Below are positions 53,695 through 63,287 of a stretch of 64,000 nt of DNA, piece by piece. The DNA lies in assembly GCA_964427855.1 (NCBI GenBank), contig CAYRVH010000008.1, positions 1 through 64,000 of the forward strand. Reading direction: 5' to 3'. Below the pieces are notes generated by a model that saw only the letters and a list, made by a program, of their open reading frames with translations, made no database searches and had not been told where the DNA came from. The translations under genes were made by a program, and so were the position numbers. Positions within the stretch are counted from its first letter, which is position 1. Each line of letters starts with the position of its first letter. This stretch comes from JAUPKT01 sp964427855. GTDB lineage: Bacteria > Desulfobacterota > Desulfomonilia > Desulfomonilales > Desulfomonilaceae.

Positions 53695-54678
53695 CTACAA
53701 CCAGCCACGTTGTTTGTACCAGAGGTGGGTCTGTCGCACGGCCTCGTCGAGAGGCGTGGACGCGCGCCAGCCAAAGTCACGCCAGGCGCGTTCTGGGCTG
53801 CATACCCAGGCGGTCTGCAGCAATTCCTGAAGTTTGTCGGACCGAATGAGCATGGGCTTGCCGGCGACCTTGCTGACAGCGTCGCCGAGGAGCGCCGTGA
53901 AGCGGAGAAGTGCCGGGGGGACGGGGAGAGGCAGGGTCCGTTTGCCGCAGGCGGAGGAGACTAGCTGCACAAATGCTCGCCAGACAACGGGATAAGGGTT
54001 GGTAAGAAAATATGGGCCGTCTGGAGGCCGGTTGGAGAGCGTCGCGGCCAGGATGCCTTCTGTCAAATCGTGGACGTAGATGATGCTGACGAAACGGTCA
54101 GGACCCGCGATGTAGGGGGCGATGCCCCGTCGTACCGCCCTGAAAACACCGAGTACATCGACATCTCGAGGGCCGAATACCGTGGATGGCCGTACGATGG
54201 TTATGGGAAGAGACTGATCATACGCGCGTACGGCTTTTTCAGCCTCGTATTTTGACAGGGCGTACCACGAAAGAGGCGCAGCTGGCGCATCATCATCGAT
54301 AGGAGCGTCGCCCTTGTTTGAGGGCCCCACCACGGCTTGTGTGCTGACAAGAACAAAACGTCGAAGCTGCCGTTGAGTGGGCTGATGGGACACGGCAGCC
54401 AGAAGGCGTTGGGTGAGACGGACGTTGGCGTCGTGGTAATGCTGGTAGGAAAGGGCGCGGGTGGCGCCGGCAGCGTGTATCACGTAATCGAAGGGGCCCA
54501 ATGATGAGAGGGAGTCTTCCAGGTCGGCGAGGGAGATGACTGTGGCCGCGCGGGGAGAGAGATAACGCAGGGAAGCGGGTTCTCTCACAGGGCAGACCAC
54601 GTGGTGGCCTCTGGTGTTGAGGAGGTCCACGAGATGACTGCCGATGAATCCGGTGGCACCGGTCACAAGGAATTTCAT
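53695..54678 (-). CDS. NAD-dependent epimerase/dehydratase family protein (extended SDR)
   Basis: ATG 54678 begins MKFLVTGATGFIGSHLVDLL, a Rossmann GxxGxxG. The active-site Tyr-Lys is in WYALSKYEAEKAV, followed by IVRPSTVFGPRDVD. 327 residues. The substrate is unknown; sugar-nucleotide epimerases and 3-beta-hydroxysteroid-type SDRs share the pattern. The longer frame to 54738 lacks the typical N-terminus. Confidence 0.85.
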   Translation of the reverse strand: MKFLVTGATGFIGSHLVDLLNTRGHHVVCPVREPASLRYLSPRAATVISLADLEDSLSSLGPFDYVIHAAGATRALSYQHYHDANVRLTQRLLAAVSHQPTQRQLRRFVLVSTQAVVGPSNKGDAPIDDDAPAAPLSWYALSKYEAEKAVRAYDQSLPITIVRPSTVFGPRDVDVLGVFRAVRRGIAPYIAGPDRFVSIIYVHDLTEGILAATLSNRPPDGPYFLTNPYPVVWRAFVQLVSSACGKRTLPLPVPPALLRFTALLGDAVSKVAGKPMLIRSDKLQELLQTAWVCSPERAWRDFGWRASTPLDEAVRQTHLWYKQRGWL

Positions 54679-54843
54679 ACAGGGCCTCAAAGAATCTTTT
54701 AATGATGGAAGGTTATCACGACTTGGGTTGTTTGTCATTTGTGATGCAGAAGCCGCTGCTGTTGACCGGCATGCCGGCTTTCTGTAGTGTCGGGAAGCGG
54801 TCTAGTGTGAGCGCTAACACAATAAGGGGAAGGAGAGGCGACG

Positions 54844-55278
54844 ATGAAAGCGCTGAGTTTTGCGTATGTATTCGCGGCGGTGCTGGCCCTGTCGATCGGG
54901 GGCTTGGTTCATGGAGAGGAAGGGAAAGTCACTGGGACGGATGTGAAAAAGCAGGCTGAGGAAACCCTGGATGCCGCACGGAAATACGCGGTGCAGCAAA
55001 GGGACGAATATCAACGCAAGATGGAACAGGAATTAAAGGAGCTGGGAGAAAAGATCGCGACATTGAAGGACAGAGCGCAGAACGCGACGGGGGAGTCGCT
55101 GCGGGCAATTCAAGAGAAAATGGGGGTCTTGAGGGAGCGGCAGGCGGCTGCGGAGAAAAGGCTGGGTGAGCTCAGATCTAGCACATATCAAGCGTGGTCT
55201 GAGATGAAAGACGGAGTGGAGAAGGCGGTAGCTGAGTTGAAGAAAGCCTATGAAGGGGCTGCAAGTCTGTTTAAGTAA
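54844..55278 (+). CDS. exported coiled-coil protein of unknown function
   Basis: A 144-residue protein with a signal peptide (residues 1-24, ending LVHGEE) and a mature part made almost wholly of charged amphipathic helices (KKQAEETLDAARKYAVQQRD onward). GGGAAGGAGAGG precedes the ATG. It resembles periplasmic coiled-coil or Sll1863-like stress proteins in shape only. Confidence 0.7.
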   Translation: MKALSFAYVFAAVLALSIGGLVHGEEGKVTGTDVKKQAEETLDAARKYAVQQRDEYQRKMEQELKELGEKIATLKDRAQNATGESLRAIQEKMGVLRERQAAAEKRLGELRSSTYQAWSEMKDGVEKAVAELKKAYEGAASLFK

Positions 55279-55347
55279 CTGAGACGTGGTGGGGCGAAGG
55301 TTTTCTGAGGCGCTCTGCAAGGGCCGACCGTCGCGGCAGGGGGGCGA

Positions 55348-55363
55348 TGTTCCACGTGGAACA
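55348..55363. promoter_or_regulatory. parS centromere-like site
   Basis: TGTTCCACGTGGAACA, a perfect 16-bp palindrome matching the bacterial parS consensus TGTTNCACGTGNAACA at every fixed base. It is the ParB-CTP loading site for chromosome segregation. It lies in the 180-nt gap between an exported-protein gene and secG, a normal intergenic setting, and no other exact copy was seen in the window. Confidence 0.9.
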
Positions 55364-55458
55364 ATTCCACGCCGGATGGTTCGATCGGCCTCCGCAATCT
55401 CGGCCTATGCATACAGGCCGAGAGGCCGCCTCGCCGCTCCGCACACGCTCCTCAAGAT

Positions 55459-55818
55459 CTATTTGTCCGGCGCATTCTCAGGTCCCTGCGCGCCGCTGGG
55501 CGCAGCAGGCGCAGACGGCTGAGGCGTAGCGGGAACGCCAGGAACCGAGGATTCAGTGACGACAGAGCGCTCGGTTATTGCCACCCCTTTGTCAGAGAAA
55601 TATGTCAGCACAATGGAAGTACACATGAACAGGACTGCAGCCACAATGGTGACCTTGCTCAAAAACGTTGTCGCACCTGAACTTCCGAATACAGTCTGGC
55701 TCGAACCACCCCCAAACACTGCCCCGATATCCGCTCCCTTTCCCGTTTGCAACAGGATGATGAGTATGAGGGCTATGCACACCAAGAGATGAATGATCAA
55801 TACAAAAGTCGTAAGCAT
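55459..55818 (-). CDS. secG: preprotein translocase subunit SecG
   Basis: A 119-residue two-helix membrane protein: helix 1 about 4-24, then ILLQTGKGADIGAVFGGGSSQ and TVFGSSGATTFLSKVT, the SecG signature, and helix 2 about 52-72. The C-terminal Pro/Ala-rich tail is longer than the E. coli form. It is last in gap-pgk-tpiA-secG, a common order. Confidence 0.93.
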   Translation of the reverse strand: MLTTFVLIIHLLVCIALILIILLQTGKGADIGAVFGGGSSQTVFGSSGATTFLSKVTIVAAVLFMCTSIVLTYFSDKGVAITERSVVTESSVPGVPATPQPSAPAAPSGAQGPENAPDK

Positions 55819-55828
55819 GTTTATCCTC

Positions 55829-56602
55829 TCAATCCGTATCGAATCCGGAATACACTATTCCGAGGAATTCTTCCTTGTTGAGGGAGGCCCCGCCCACCAG
55901 CCCGCCATCGATATCTGCGCAGGTGAACAAACTCCTCGCGTTGCGCGGTTTCACGCTTCCCCCGTAAAGTATGCGCACAGCCTCGCCTACACCGTCTCGC
56001 GACGCGGCGGCCAGTTCCGAACGAATAAAATGGTGCACTTCCTGAGCCTGTTCCGGCGTGGCTGTTTTTCCTGTCCCAATGGCCCAGACCGGCTCGTACG
56101 CGATGACCAACCGTTCAGGATTCGTGGACTCGGCCTGCTCCAATCCCACAAGAAGCTGCTCTCGTACAATGGCGAAGGTAATGCCTTTTTCCCGCTGTTC
56201 AAGAGTCTCTCCCAAACAAAAAATAGGTATCAGTCCTTCCCGTTGGCAGGCCCCTATCTTTTTCCCGACACTACGGTTGGTGTCGCCGAAGTACTGCCTC
56301 CGTTCTGAGTGCCCCACTATAACATAGGTGCAGCCGATTTCCTTCAACATAGGTGCGGAGATCTCCCCTGTGTACGCCCCCTGGGGCTCCCAAAACACAT
56401 CCTGAGCCGCCACCTTTACGGGCGTGCCCTGGAAAACCTGCACCACCGCGGCCAGCGCGGTAAACGGAGGGCCGACCAATACCTCGCACGGCATGCCTCG
56501 CTCCAGGAACGCATCCTTCAGCTCACACGAATATGCAACGGCTTCAGAGACAGTCTTGTGCATCTTCCAATTGCCGGCGACCAATTTTTTTCTCACGGCC
56601 AT
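55829..56602 (-). CDS. tpiA: triosephosphate isomerase
   Basis: Interconverts DHAP and G3P. KLVAGNWKMHK, HSERRQYFG, AYEPVWAIGTGKTA (with catalytic Glu) and LYGGSVKPRNA are present. 257 residues. Ten nt before secG. Confidence 0.97.
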   Translation of the reverse strand: MAVRKKLVAGNWKMHKTVSEAVAYSCELKDAFLERGMPCEVLVGPPFTALAAVVQVFQGTPVKVAAQDVFWEPQGAYTGEISAPMLKEIGCTYVIVGHSERRQYFGDTNRSVGKKIGACQREGLIPIFCLGETLEQREKGITFAIVREQLLVGLEQAESTNPERLVIAYEPVWAIGTGKTATPEQAQEVHHFIRSELAAASRDGVGEAVRILYGGSVKPRNARSLFTCADIDGGLVGGASLNKEEFLGIVYSGFDTD

Positions 56603-56713
56603 ACAGAACCTCCACCCACAACTGAGGCGATTCCCAACCTCTCTCTCCGGTCCAGCCTCAACCAGATGAACACCTTTACGCGATTCCGTGCGCGACGCGT
56701 TCCAGACGAGGCC

Positions 56714-57898
56714 TCACGACTCCAACGCCTCCACCCCGGGCAGCGCCTTTCCCTCAAGAAATTCCATAAACGCTCCTCCACCCGTGGAGATATAGGATAT
56801 ACGATCTTCGACGCCAAACCTCCTCACGGCTCGCACCGTGTCGCCGCCGCCTACCAAAGAGAACGCCGAGGACTGAGCAATCGCCTGCGCCACGGCCATG
56901 GTTCCCTGCGCAAATTGCTCTGTTTCAAAGACACCCATAGGGCCGTTCCAAATGATCGTAGCCGCCTTCCCAATGACTTCGACGAAACTCTGGACAGTCT
57001 TTGGCCCTATATCCAGCGCCATCAATTCCTGGGGTATGTCTCGTACGGACACAATCCGAACTTCTCCCGGCTCCTCCATCACGGCAGACGCAACGACGTC
57101 TTCGGGCAACAGAATTTCGCAACCTGAACCCGCAGCGTCTTCGACAATACGCCGCGCGATCTCAAACATATCGTCCTCGACTCTTGACCTACCAACCGGC
57201 GCCCCTTGCGCCGCCAGAAACGTATTGGCCATGCCGCCGGCTATGATCATCGCGTCAACAGTCCGCACAAAATTCTCGAGGATGCCGAGCTTGTCAGAGA
57301 CCTTGGCGCCCCCGAAGATGGCCAACACAGGCCGGGCTGGGTTATCCAAGGCCCGCCCCAAATTGTCAAGCTCCTCCTTCATGAGCAGTCCCGCGGCCTT
57401 TCTTCTCAGCAGCTTTGGCACGCCCACCGTCGATGCATGCGCCCTATGTGCTGTTCCGAAGGCGTCGTTTACGTACACGTCAGCCACGGAGGCGAGCTGG
57501 CTTGCGAATGCCGGATCATTCTTTGTCTCTCCCGCATAAAATCTTACGTTTTCCAGGAGCAGCACCTCTCCATCCGCCATTCGAGCGACGGCCTCTGCGA
57601 CCGCGTCGCCCACGCAATCAGGGACAAATGCGACATCTTTGCCGAGGAGCTCAGTCAAGCGTGCACCGACCGGACGCAAAGACAGCTCAGGGCGTTTTTC
57701 CCCCTTTGGCCTGCCGAGGTGGGACACGGCAATGCACTTACCCCCTTTTTCCATGATGTACTTCAAAGTCGGCAGAGCCCGCCTAAGTCTGTTGTCATCG
57801 CCGATCGTACCGTCTGCATTCAAAGGCACGTTGAAGTCAAACCGGCTAAAAACCCTTGCTCCCTCAATAGCGAGGTCCTGTATTCCCTTGATAGCCAT
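56714..57898 (-). CDS. pgk: phosphoglycerate kinase
   Basis: RVFSRFDFNVPLNADGTIGD, SHLGRPKGEKRPELSL, LLENVRFYAGE, VNDAFGTAHRAHAS and GGGDTVRAV are the family motifs. 394 residues. GGAGGAG precedes the ATG. Placed between gap and tpiA. Confidence 0.97.
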   Translation of the reverse strand: MAIKGIQDLAIEGARVFSRFDFNVPLNADGTIGDDNRLRRALPTLKYIMEKGGKCIAVSHLGRPKGEKRPELSLRPVGARLTELLGKDVAFVPDCVGDAVAEAVARMADGEVLLLENVRFYAGETKNDPAFASQLASVADVYVNDAFGTAHRAHASTVGVPKLLRRKAAGLLMKEELDNLGRALDNPARPVLAIFGGAKVSDKLGILENFVRTVDAMIIAGGMANTFLAAQGAPVGRSRVEDDMFEIARRIVEDAAGSGCEILLPEDVVASAVMEEPGEVRIVSVRDIPQELMALDIGPKTVQSFVEVIGKAATIIWNGPMGVFETEQFAQGTMAVAQAIAQSSAFSLVGGGDTVRAVRRFGVEDRISYISTGGGAFMEFLEGKALPGVEALES

Positions 57899-57968
57899 GT
57901 GACTCCTCCTTACTCGCTGATCATGCGGCAGGCGTCGCGCAGCTCACCGGTAGTCTACACATCCAAAC

Positions 57969-58979
57969 TCATACCAGTCTTTCACCTATATACACCGCCA
58001 GGTCCACCATACGCGCCGAATACCCAGATTCATTATCATACCATGAGAGAACTTTCACCATATTGCCCGAAATGGAGAACGTTGACAGGGCGTCAAACAA
58101 GGACGAATACGTGCTGTTCACAAAATCCGTGCTCACCAAAGGCTCGTCAACGTACGCCAGAATTCCTTTCATTCTTCCCTCTGACGCCTTCTTCATCGCA
58201 GCGTTGACCTCGTCCACCGTTGCGTCCGTCTTTAAGACCGCGGTGAGGTCCACGAGGGAGACGTTAGGCGTCGGGACCCTAATAGCGAGGCCGTCCAGCT
58301 TCCCCGCTAATTCCGGTATCACCAGCCCTACCGCGATCGCGGCCCCTGTGGTGGTGGGTATCATGTTCATGGCTGCGGCGCGAGCCCTGCGAAAATCGTT
58401 ATGCACGGTATCCAGGAGACTCTGGTCCATGGTGTACGAATGGACAGTTGTCATAAGGCCCTTGTCGATCCCAAATTCGTCGAACAGCACCTTCGCCACT
58501 GGCGCCAGGCAGTTTGTCGTGCAGGAGGCGTTTGAAACGACGTGATGAGACAAGGGGTCATAAGAATTCTCGTTGACGCCCATGACAAATGTGCCGTCCA
58601 CTTTTTTGCCCGGCGCTGAAATGATTACCTTTTTCGCTCCTGCAGTCAGATGCTTGCCTGCCCGTTCGCGATCTCTAAAAAGGCCTGTACATTCGAGGAC
58701 CACATCGATCCCCAATTGCGCCCACGGCAAGTTAAGCAGGTCGTCGGTGATCTTAAGAGCTTTCACCTCCTTGTTATCAATCTTCAGGAAATCAGGTCCG
58801 TACGCAACCTCCCCGTGATATAGTCCGTGCACGGAATCATGCTTGAACAAGAAAGCCATCAATTTTGGATCCATTCGGTCGTTGACAGCAACTACCTCCA
58901 CATCTGGGTTGTTCACAGCGCTCCTCATTATGGTGCGTCCGATGCGCCCAAATCCATTAATGGCCAAGCGAATGGTCAT
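57969..58979 (-). CDS. gap: glyceraldehyde-3-phosphate dehydrogenase
   Basis: NAD-binding INGFGRIGRTIMRSAV, catalytic ASCTTNCLAP, and SWYDNESGYSARMVD near the end. 336 residues. GGAGG precedes the ATG. It opens the operon and has a strong promoter upstream. Confidence 0.97.
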   Translation of the reverse strand: MTIRLAINGFGRIGRTIMRSAVNNPDVEVVAVNDRMDPKLMAFLFKHDSVHGLYHGEVAYGPDFLKIDNKEVKALKITDDLLNLPWAQLGIDVVLECTGLFRDRERAGKHLTAGAKKVIISAPGKKVDGTFVMGVNENSYDPLSHHVVSNASCTTNCLAPVAKVLFDEFGIDKGLMTTVHSYTMDQSLLDTVHNDFRRARAAAMNMIPTTTGAAIAVGLVIPELAGKLDGLAIRVPTPNVSLVDLTAVLKTDATVDEVNAAMKKASEGRMKGILAYVDEPLVSTDFVNSTYSSLFDALSTFSISGNMVKVLSWYDNESGYSARMVDLAVYIGERLV

Positions 58980-59013
58980 CCTTTACCTCCTTCTTGAAAA
59001 AAACGTGCGTTGG

Positions 59014-59042
59014 ATTCTAGTTGATAGCGCCTATTTCGTCAA
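59014..59042 (-). promoter_or_regulatory. sigma-70-type promoter for gap-pgk-tpiA-secG
   Basis: On the minus strand TTGACG (59042-59037), an exact 17-bp spacer and TAGAAT (59019-59014), 35 nt before the gap ATG. Confidence 0.55.
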
Positions 59043-59061
59043 CAGCAACTCATTTCTCTTC

Positions 59062-59092
59062 TTGTATTTTCAACGCATTTCGGTTATATAAT
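59062..59092 (+). promoter_or_regulatory. weak candidate promoter for the exported protein at 59130
   Basis: TTGTAT (59062-59067) with TTATAT (spacer 16) or TATAAT at 59087-59092 (spacer 19). Divergent from the gap promoter. Confidence 0.25.
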
Positions 59093-59129
59093 AAACAATT
59101 TTCTAGCCCTTATTGACGCGGGTTTCGTT

Positions 59130-59633
59130 TTGCAGCGCTACACTGGCCCACCACTGAATATACCTGGACGCGACTTTCGACGCGCGGCTGCGCTCAGCCA
59201 AGGGCTTGGCCTGGCGCTATCCTTTCGCAACATATCCTTGGCTATTGTCCTCAGCGCCGTGCTCCTGGCCTGCGGCCACTCCGCCGCCGCAGACGCAGCC
59301 AATTCCACGGCCAGGTGGAAAATTGACAGTGTGAAAATTTGCAAGAGTAGGACCGGCGCCCTTATGCCTTCCGTTGAGGTCATAGGACGCTTTCCCGTGT
59401 ATTCTTTCTTCATCCCAAGGCCAGTATGGACAGTAAATGGCAACGTGGTAGAAGCCAAACCCCTTTATGCCCAGGGCAGGTTGGTGGCATTCGAACTCAT
59501 GAATGCTGGCCTTTACCTTGAGCACGGCAAAAAAAATACCGTCAAATTCGCCCTCCCTGATCACAACGGCTCGCGCATTTTTCTCTTCGACCACTCACGG
59601 GTACCTGCCGGAGAGTGCTACGAGTTCTTCTAA
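59130..59633 (+). CDS. exported protein of unknown function
   Basis: A 167-residue frame from TTG 59130. The hydrophobic segment ISLAIVLSAVLLACGHSAAADA (about residues 35-55) looks like a signal peptide, possibly lipoprotein (LLAC). The start is uncertain, since a later start such as 59221 would give a normal-length signal. The mature part has PVYSFFIPRPVWTVNGNVVE and a C-terminal AGECYEFF. Family not recognised. It is convergent with cysM. Confidence 0.55.
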   Translation: MQRYTGPPLNIPGRDFRRAAALSQGLGLALSFRNISLAIVLSAVLLACGHSAAADAANSTARWKIDSVKICKSRTGALMPSVEVIGRFPVYSFFIPRPVWTVNGNVVEAKPLYAQGRLVAFELMNAGLYLEHGKKNTVKFALPDHNGSRIFLFDHSRVPAGECYEFF

Positions 59634-59663
59634 GGCCCAAAGGATCCATAAGAACGGATAGTC

Positions 59664-60572
59664 TCAAGGGGGACACTTGGCGCAGATGGACTTGAAAAGC
59701 GTCGTACTGAGATATCTGTCTCCTCTGTCTGGCAAAATGCATACGATCGTCCCTGCGCTGCGTTCTCGCGCCACCTGGATGGCGCCGTACACTGCGGCCC
59801 CCGAACTCATGCCGACAAAAATACCTTGGGTCAACGCGAGCCAGCGGCACGTATCATAGGCCTGCTGGTCATTCACACGGAGGATTCGGTCGATTCTGCT
59901 GGAGTCATATATATCCGGCACAATGGCCTCGTTCATATTCTTCAGACCTTGAATCGTGTGCCCTTCGACTGGTTCGATCCCCACGATCTCAATAGATGGA
60001 TTATGCTCCTTTAACCTTTTTGAAACCCCCATAAGAGTGCCCGTGGTGCCCATGCCTGCCACAAACACATCGATTTCGCCGCATGTCTGTTCGATTATCT
60101 CCCTGCCTGTGCCCATGTAGTGAGCCTCAACATTGTTGATGTTCCCGAACTGATTAGGCATGAAATACCTTTCCGGGTCGCTCTGAAATATCTCGTGCGC
60201 CCGTCGAATGGCGCCATCCGTTGACTCGCAACCAGGAGTAACCTCCAAGTCAGCCCCAAAGGCCCGGAGTGTATTCCTGCGCTCCAGGCTCACGCATTCA
60301 GGGAGCGTCAGGAGGCATCGGTATCCTTTGCACGCCGCAACCATGGATAGCCCGATGCCTGTGTTGCCCGACGTAGGCTCTAAAATAATCTTATCGCGGG
60401 AAAGCAACCCTTCTCGTTCGGCCTGTTCTATCATGTAAAGGGCCACTCTATCCTTCACAGATCCACCAGGGTTGTTTCCCTCGAGCTTTCCCAACAGGCG
60501 TACCCCATTCGAGGCGTCTGGATGAGCGATCCTCACTAGAGGGGTATTTCCTATCAGATCCAAAATTCCCAT
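59664..60572 (-). CDS. cysM: cysteine synthase (O-acetylserine sulfhydrylase), CysM-like
   Basis: A fold-II PLP enzyme making cysteine from O-acetylserine and sulfide (or thiosulfate). ATG 60572 starts MGILDLIGNTPLVRIAH. The PLP Lys is in NNPGGSVKDRVALYM, and the loop is PTSGNTGIGLSMVAA. GGAG lies 8-9 nt upstream; the longer frame to 60602 has no such site. 302 residues, the CysM length. The substrate loop ECVSLERRN differs from the common ETMSxERR of CysK. Downstream of the PhoR-like kinase, but 148 nt apart. Confidence 0.88.
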   Translation of the reverse strand: MGILDLIGNTPLVRIAHPDASNGVRLLGKLEGNNPGGSVKDRVALYMIEQAEREGLLSRDKIILEPTSGNTGIGLSMVAACKGYRCLLTLPECVSLERRNTLRAFGADLEVTPGCESTDGAIRRAHEIFQSDPERYFMPNQFGNINNVEAHYMGTGREIIEQTCGEIDVFVAGMGTTGTLMGVSKRLKEHNPSIEIVGIEPVEGHTIQGLKNMNEAIVPDIYDSSRIDRILRVNDQQAYDTCRWLALTQGIFVGMSSGAAVYGAIQVARERSAGTIVCILPDRGDRYLSTTLFKSICAKCPP

Positions 60573-60720
60573 TCCTTGCTCTCCAACACGTAACGTCATC
60601 ACGGTATAATATGGCTTATAATAGCAGACTCTGCGATGAAAACTCTACCTCTCTTGAACCCCTTCACAGCCAGACGGACCACTCGACAAAAAGCGGACGA
60701 GAGGTATGCCGCTGATTAGA

Positions 60721-62523
60721 TCATGAGCGTGCAAAGTCTGTAGGGAAGTGGATACAAAATCTGCTGCCGACGCCTGGGGAACTCTGCACCGTGACGTCCC
60801 CGCCGTGGGCGGCGGCAATATGCTTCACAATGGCCAATCCTAGGCCGGTTCCACCCATCTTGCGGCTCCTGCCGGCGTCAACTCTATAAAATCGCTCAAA
60901 TATGCGAGACAAATGCTCCCGTGCGATGCCGATCCCGTTATCCTCCACGCACACACACGCCATTCTGTCTTCACTGCAACACTGGATTACGACCTTGCCT
61001 CCCGTCCCAGTGTATTTTATTGCGTTGTCCACTAGATTCACGACCGCCTGCTGAAAAAGCTGCTCATTGACCATGGCCGAGAGTCCCGGCTGGCAGTCGA
61101 CCATCAGATCGATCTGTTTTTCTTGCGCGACCGGCGTAAACTCTTTGCGCACTGCCTGCAATACCGCGCTCAATTCCACCCTTTCGACTCGAAAAGACCC
61201 CTTTTGCGGCGTTTTCTCGATCTCAGAAAGCGTGAGCATGTCCTCTATGATGGAAGCCAGCCTATTTGATTGGCGAATCATGATGTCAACAAACCGCCGC
61301 GCAGCTTCCGGATCGTCAAGAGCCCCGTCTCGGAGAGTTTCGAGAAAGCCTTTTATGGAGGTTACAGGGGTTCTCAGTTCGTGGGACGCGTTGCTCACGA
61401 GATCCTTCCTTATCTGCTCCAGATTTTTGAGACGAGTGATGTTGTTCAGTACAATGAGCGTCCCCATGCGATGACCGTCCGCGCGGCGCAGAGCCGTGCC
61501 GTGAGCCTGAAGATGCACATCGTTTGCTCCAATAATGACGATATCTTCCTCAATGGGGACATCGCTCGTTGCAGCCCTTTGGACAAAGCTCTGAAGGTCG
61601 GTATTGCGTATTACCTCTAAGAAATTTCTCCCTGAGAACTCAGTCTGCCGTGGTCTGAACAGCGCGATTGCAGCCTGATTCATGTTGATGAGTCGTTCTT
61701 CGTTGTCCACCATCAACACAGCCTCTACCATGCTCCTTAACACGGCCTCAAGTTCCAGCTTTTTCCTATTCAGAACGTCCAGCCGATCACGCATCTGCTC
61801 TGCCATACGATTTATGGCGCCGGCCAAGCCATTGAATTCCTCCCATACAGGCCGCTCGATCTGGCCGGTCAGCTCACCTTCAGCAAACCTGGTTGCAGCA
61901 TCCTCCAGTTCACGAACCAATTTCCCTATCCGAACAGAAAAATAAACCGTCGGCAGGGCCGCGATGATGATCGCTGCAATGCCAGAGACAAGCAGGCCCA
62001 TGTAGATGCTCGTCAACGACCCCAATACGAAGCCAACAGGCCTTGACACCCGAACTGTCCCGACAAGCCGATCCCCTTGTTTGACAGGTACGGCAACGTA
62101 CACCATCACTGCGTTAAGCGTGTAGCTGTACCTTTGCGATATCCCGGTCTCCCCGGCCAACGCCTTCTTGATCTCCGGTCTAAAGGCATGATTGTCCATT
62201 CTAGACGGTTCCTCATGAGAATCATCTATGACGCGTCCATCAGAACTGGTGATGGTAATCCGGCTGTTTAATGAAGGACTTATGGCCTGGTAAATTTGCT
62301 TTGCCCGCCACGTCTCACTCTCCGAGAGGTCGGATTTCAGCAATTCCGAAAGCAGCAGCGCCTGACTCTCCAAAATCTCTACCGTATCCCGAAAGGCTTG
62401 CTCTTTGAGAGCCGTGGCAGCGTACCAACCCAGGGTTCCGAAGGAGATTACGATTGCTGCAACATAAGACACGTACAATTGCCAACGCAGAGTTCTGGAC
62501 TTATCCACGACGAGGCCTCCCAT
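60721..62523 (-). CDS. membrane sensor histidine kinase (PhoR-like)
   Basis: 600 residues: TM helix about 15-37, periplasmic sensor about 38-165, TM helix about 170-192, HAMP, PAS about 255-365, H-box SNASHELRTPVTSI with phospho-acceptor His381, N-box VVNLVDNAIKYTG, and G-boxes VEDNGIGIA and GGTGLGLAIVKH. PAS plus HAMP plus the adjacent pit and DUF47 genes point to phosphate sensing. No response regulator lies on either side in the window. The start ATG is 85 nt from the DUF47 gene. Confidence 0.85.
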   Translation of the reverse strand: MGGLVVDKSRTLRWQLYVSYVAAIVISFGTLGWYAATALKEQAFRDTVEILESQALLLSELLKSDLSESETWRAKQIYQAISPSLNSRITITSSDGRVIDDSHEEPSRMDNHAFRPEIKKALAGETGISQRYSYTLNAVMVYVAVPVKQGDRLVGTVRVSRPVGFVLGSLTSIYMGLLVSGIAAIIIAALPTVYFSVRIGKLVRELEDAATRFAEGELTGQIERPVWEEFNGLAGAINRMAEQMRDRLDVLNRKKLELEAVLRSMVEAVLMVDNEERLINMNQAAIALFRPRQTEFSGRNFLEVIRNTDLQSFVQRAATSDVPIEEDIVIIGANDVHLQAHGTALRRADGHRMGTLIVLNNITRLKNLEQIRKDLVSNASHELRTPVTSIKGFLETLRDGALDDPEAARRFVDIMIRQSNRLASIIEDMLTLSEIEKTPQKGSFRVERVELSAVLQAVRKEFTPVAQEKQIDLMVDCQPGLSAMVNEQLFQQAVVNLVDNAIKYTGTGGKVVIQCCSEDRMACVCVEDNGIGIAREHLSRIFERFYRVDAGRSRKMGGTGLGLAIVKHIAAAHGGDVTVQSSPGVGSRFCIHFPTDFARS

Positions 62524-62607
62524 GTTTGGCTGAGGCGGGGCATAACCTGAAACGCAGGTTTTTGGGCGCGTACCTGAAAGTTTCCATCAGTTGCATCATC
62601 CCTTGAG

Positions 62608-63276
62608 CTACCGTGCAATGAGAATCCTCATCATATCAGCGGCGTTCTCGAGGTGATCAGCAATGTCGCCGGTAGTCTCCACAAGGCGAGTCATAATGAA
62701 AAAAGTCTTGGCCGCAACCTCATCAGCCGCGCACAAACGGATGAGGATAGTCTTTTCCAAGTCGTCAGACGCCTTTTCCCTGCGGCGTATCTCACGAACC
62801 GCCTCCTTCACCAATTGGCGATCAGACTCCATCCTTGTCTCGAAATACGTATGCGCGCGGGTTACCAACTCTGGCAGCAGACCAAGATACCCACCTACCG
62901 ACCTCACTAACAGGATATAGTCTCGCTCAATGTCACGAGGCAAAACAAGCTGCATGTATGACATCCAGTAAAGGGAATTCTTGACGCAATCCACCACCTT
63001 GTCCGCCTCGCGCAAAAAGGAGAAAAAGGCTGGAAGAGAAAAAGGCAGCAAAATGGAAGGCGGCAGGTGAGATCGGATATTCCGTTTTATTCGGTCAGCC
63101 TCGGCCTCAATATCTCGGATATCTTCCTTGTTCAGCTCAAAACGGTCTCTGTCTCCCGCAAAGTAGCTCTCCACCGCCTCCACAAAAAATGGCGCGCATT
63201 CAGCTACCTTATTCGCGTGGCGCAGCGTATTTTCTAATGGAGACCTCCGCAACATATTCGCTAATGGGATTCTCAT
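62608..63276 (-). CDS. DUF47/PhoU-like Pit accessory protein
   Basis: A 222-residue all-helical protein (MRIPLANMLRRSPLENTLRH) of the DUF47 (TIGR00153) family, PhoU-related proteins encoded with Pit phosphate transporters and thought to control their uptake. Motifs: DRIKRNIRSHLPPSILLPF and FFIMTRLVETTGDIADHLENA. ATG 63276 has GAGGTGGG upstream; the longer frame to 63360 enters the pit gene. Confidence 0.9.
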   Translation of the reverse strand: MRIPLANMLRRSPLENTLRHANKVAECAPFFVEAVESYFAGDRDRFELNKEDIRDIEAEADRIKRNIRSHLPPSILLPFSLPAFFSFLREADKVVDCVKNSLYWMSYMQLVLPRDIERDYILLVRSVGGYLGLLPELVTRAHTYFETRMESDRQLVKEAVREIRRREKASDDLEKTILIRLCAADEVAAKTFFIMTRLVETTGDIADHLENAADMMRILIAR

Positions 63277-63287
63277 GACCCACCTCT

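Noticed and set aside
50958..54604. Other CACGTG palindromes (50964, 54598) as extra parS sites
   Set aside because: The flanking TGTTN/NAACA arms are absent; they lie inside genes.
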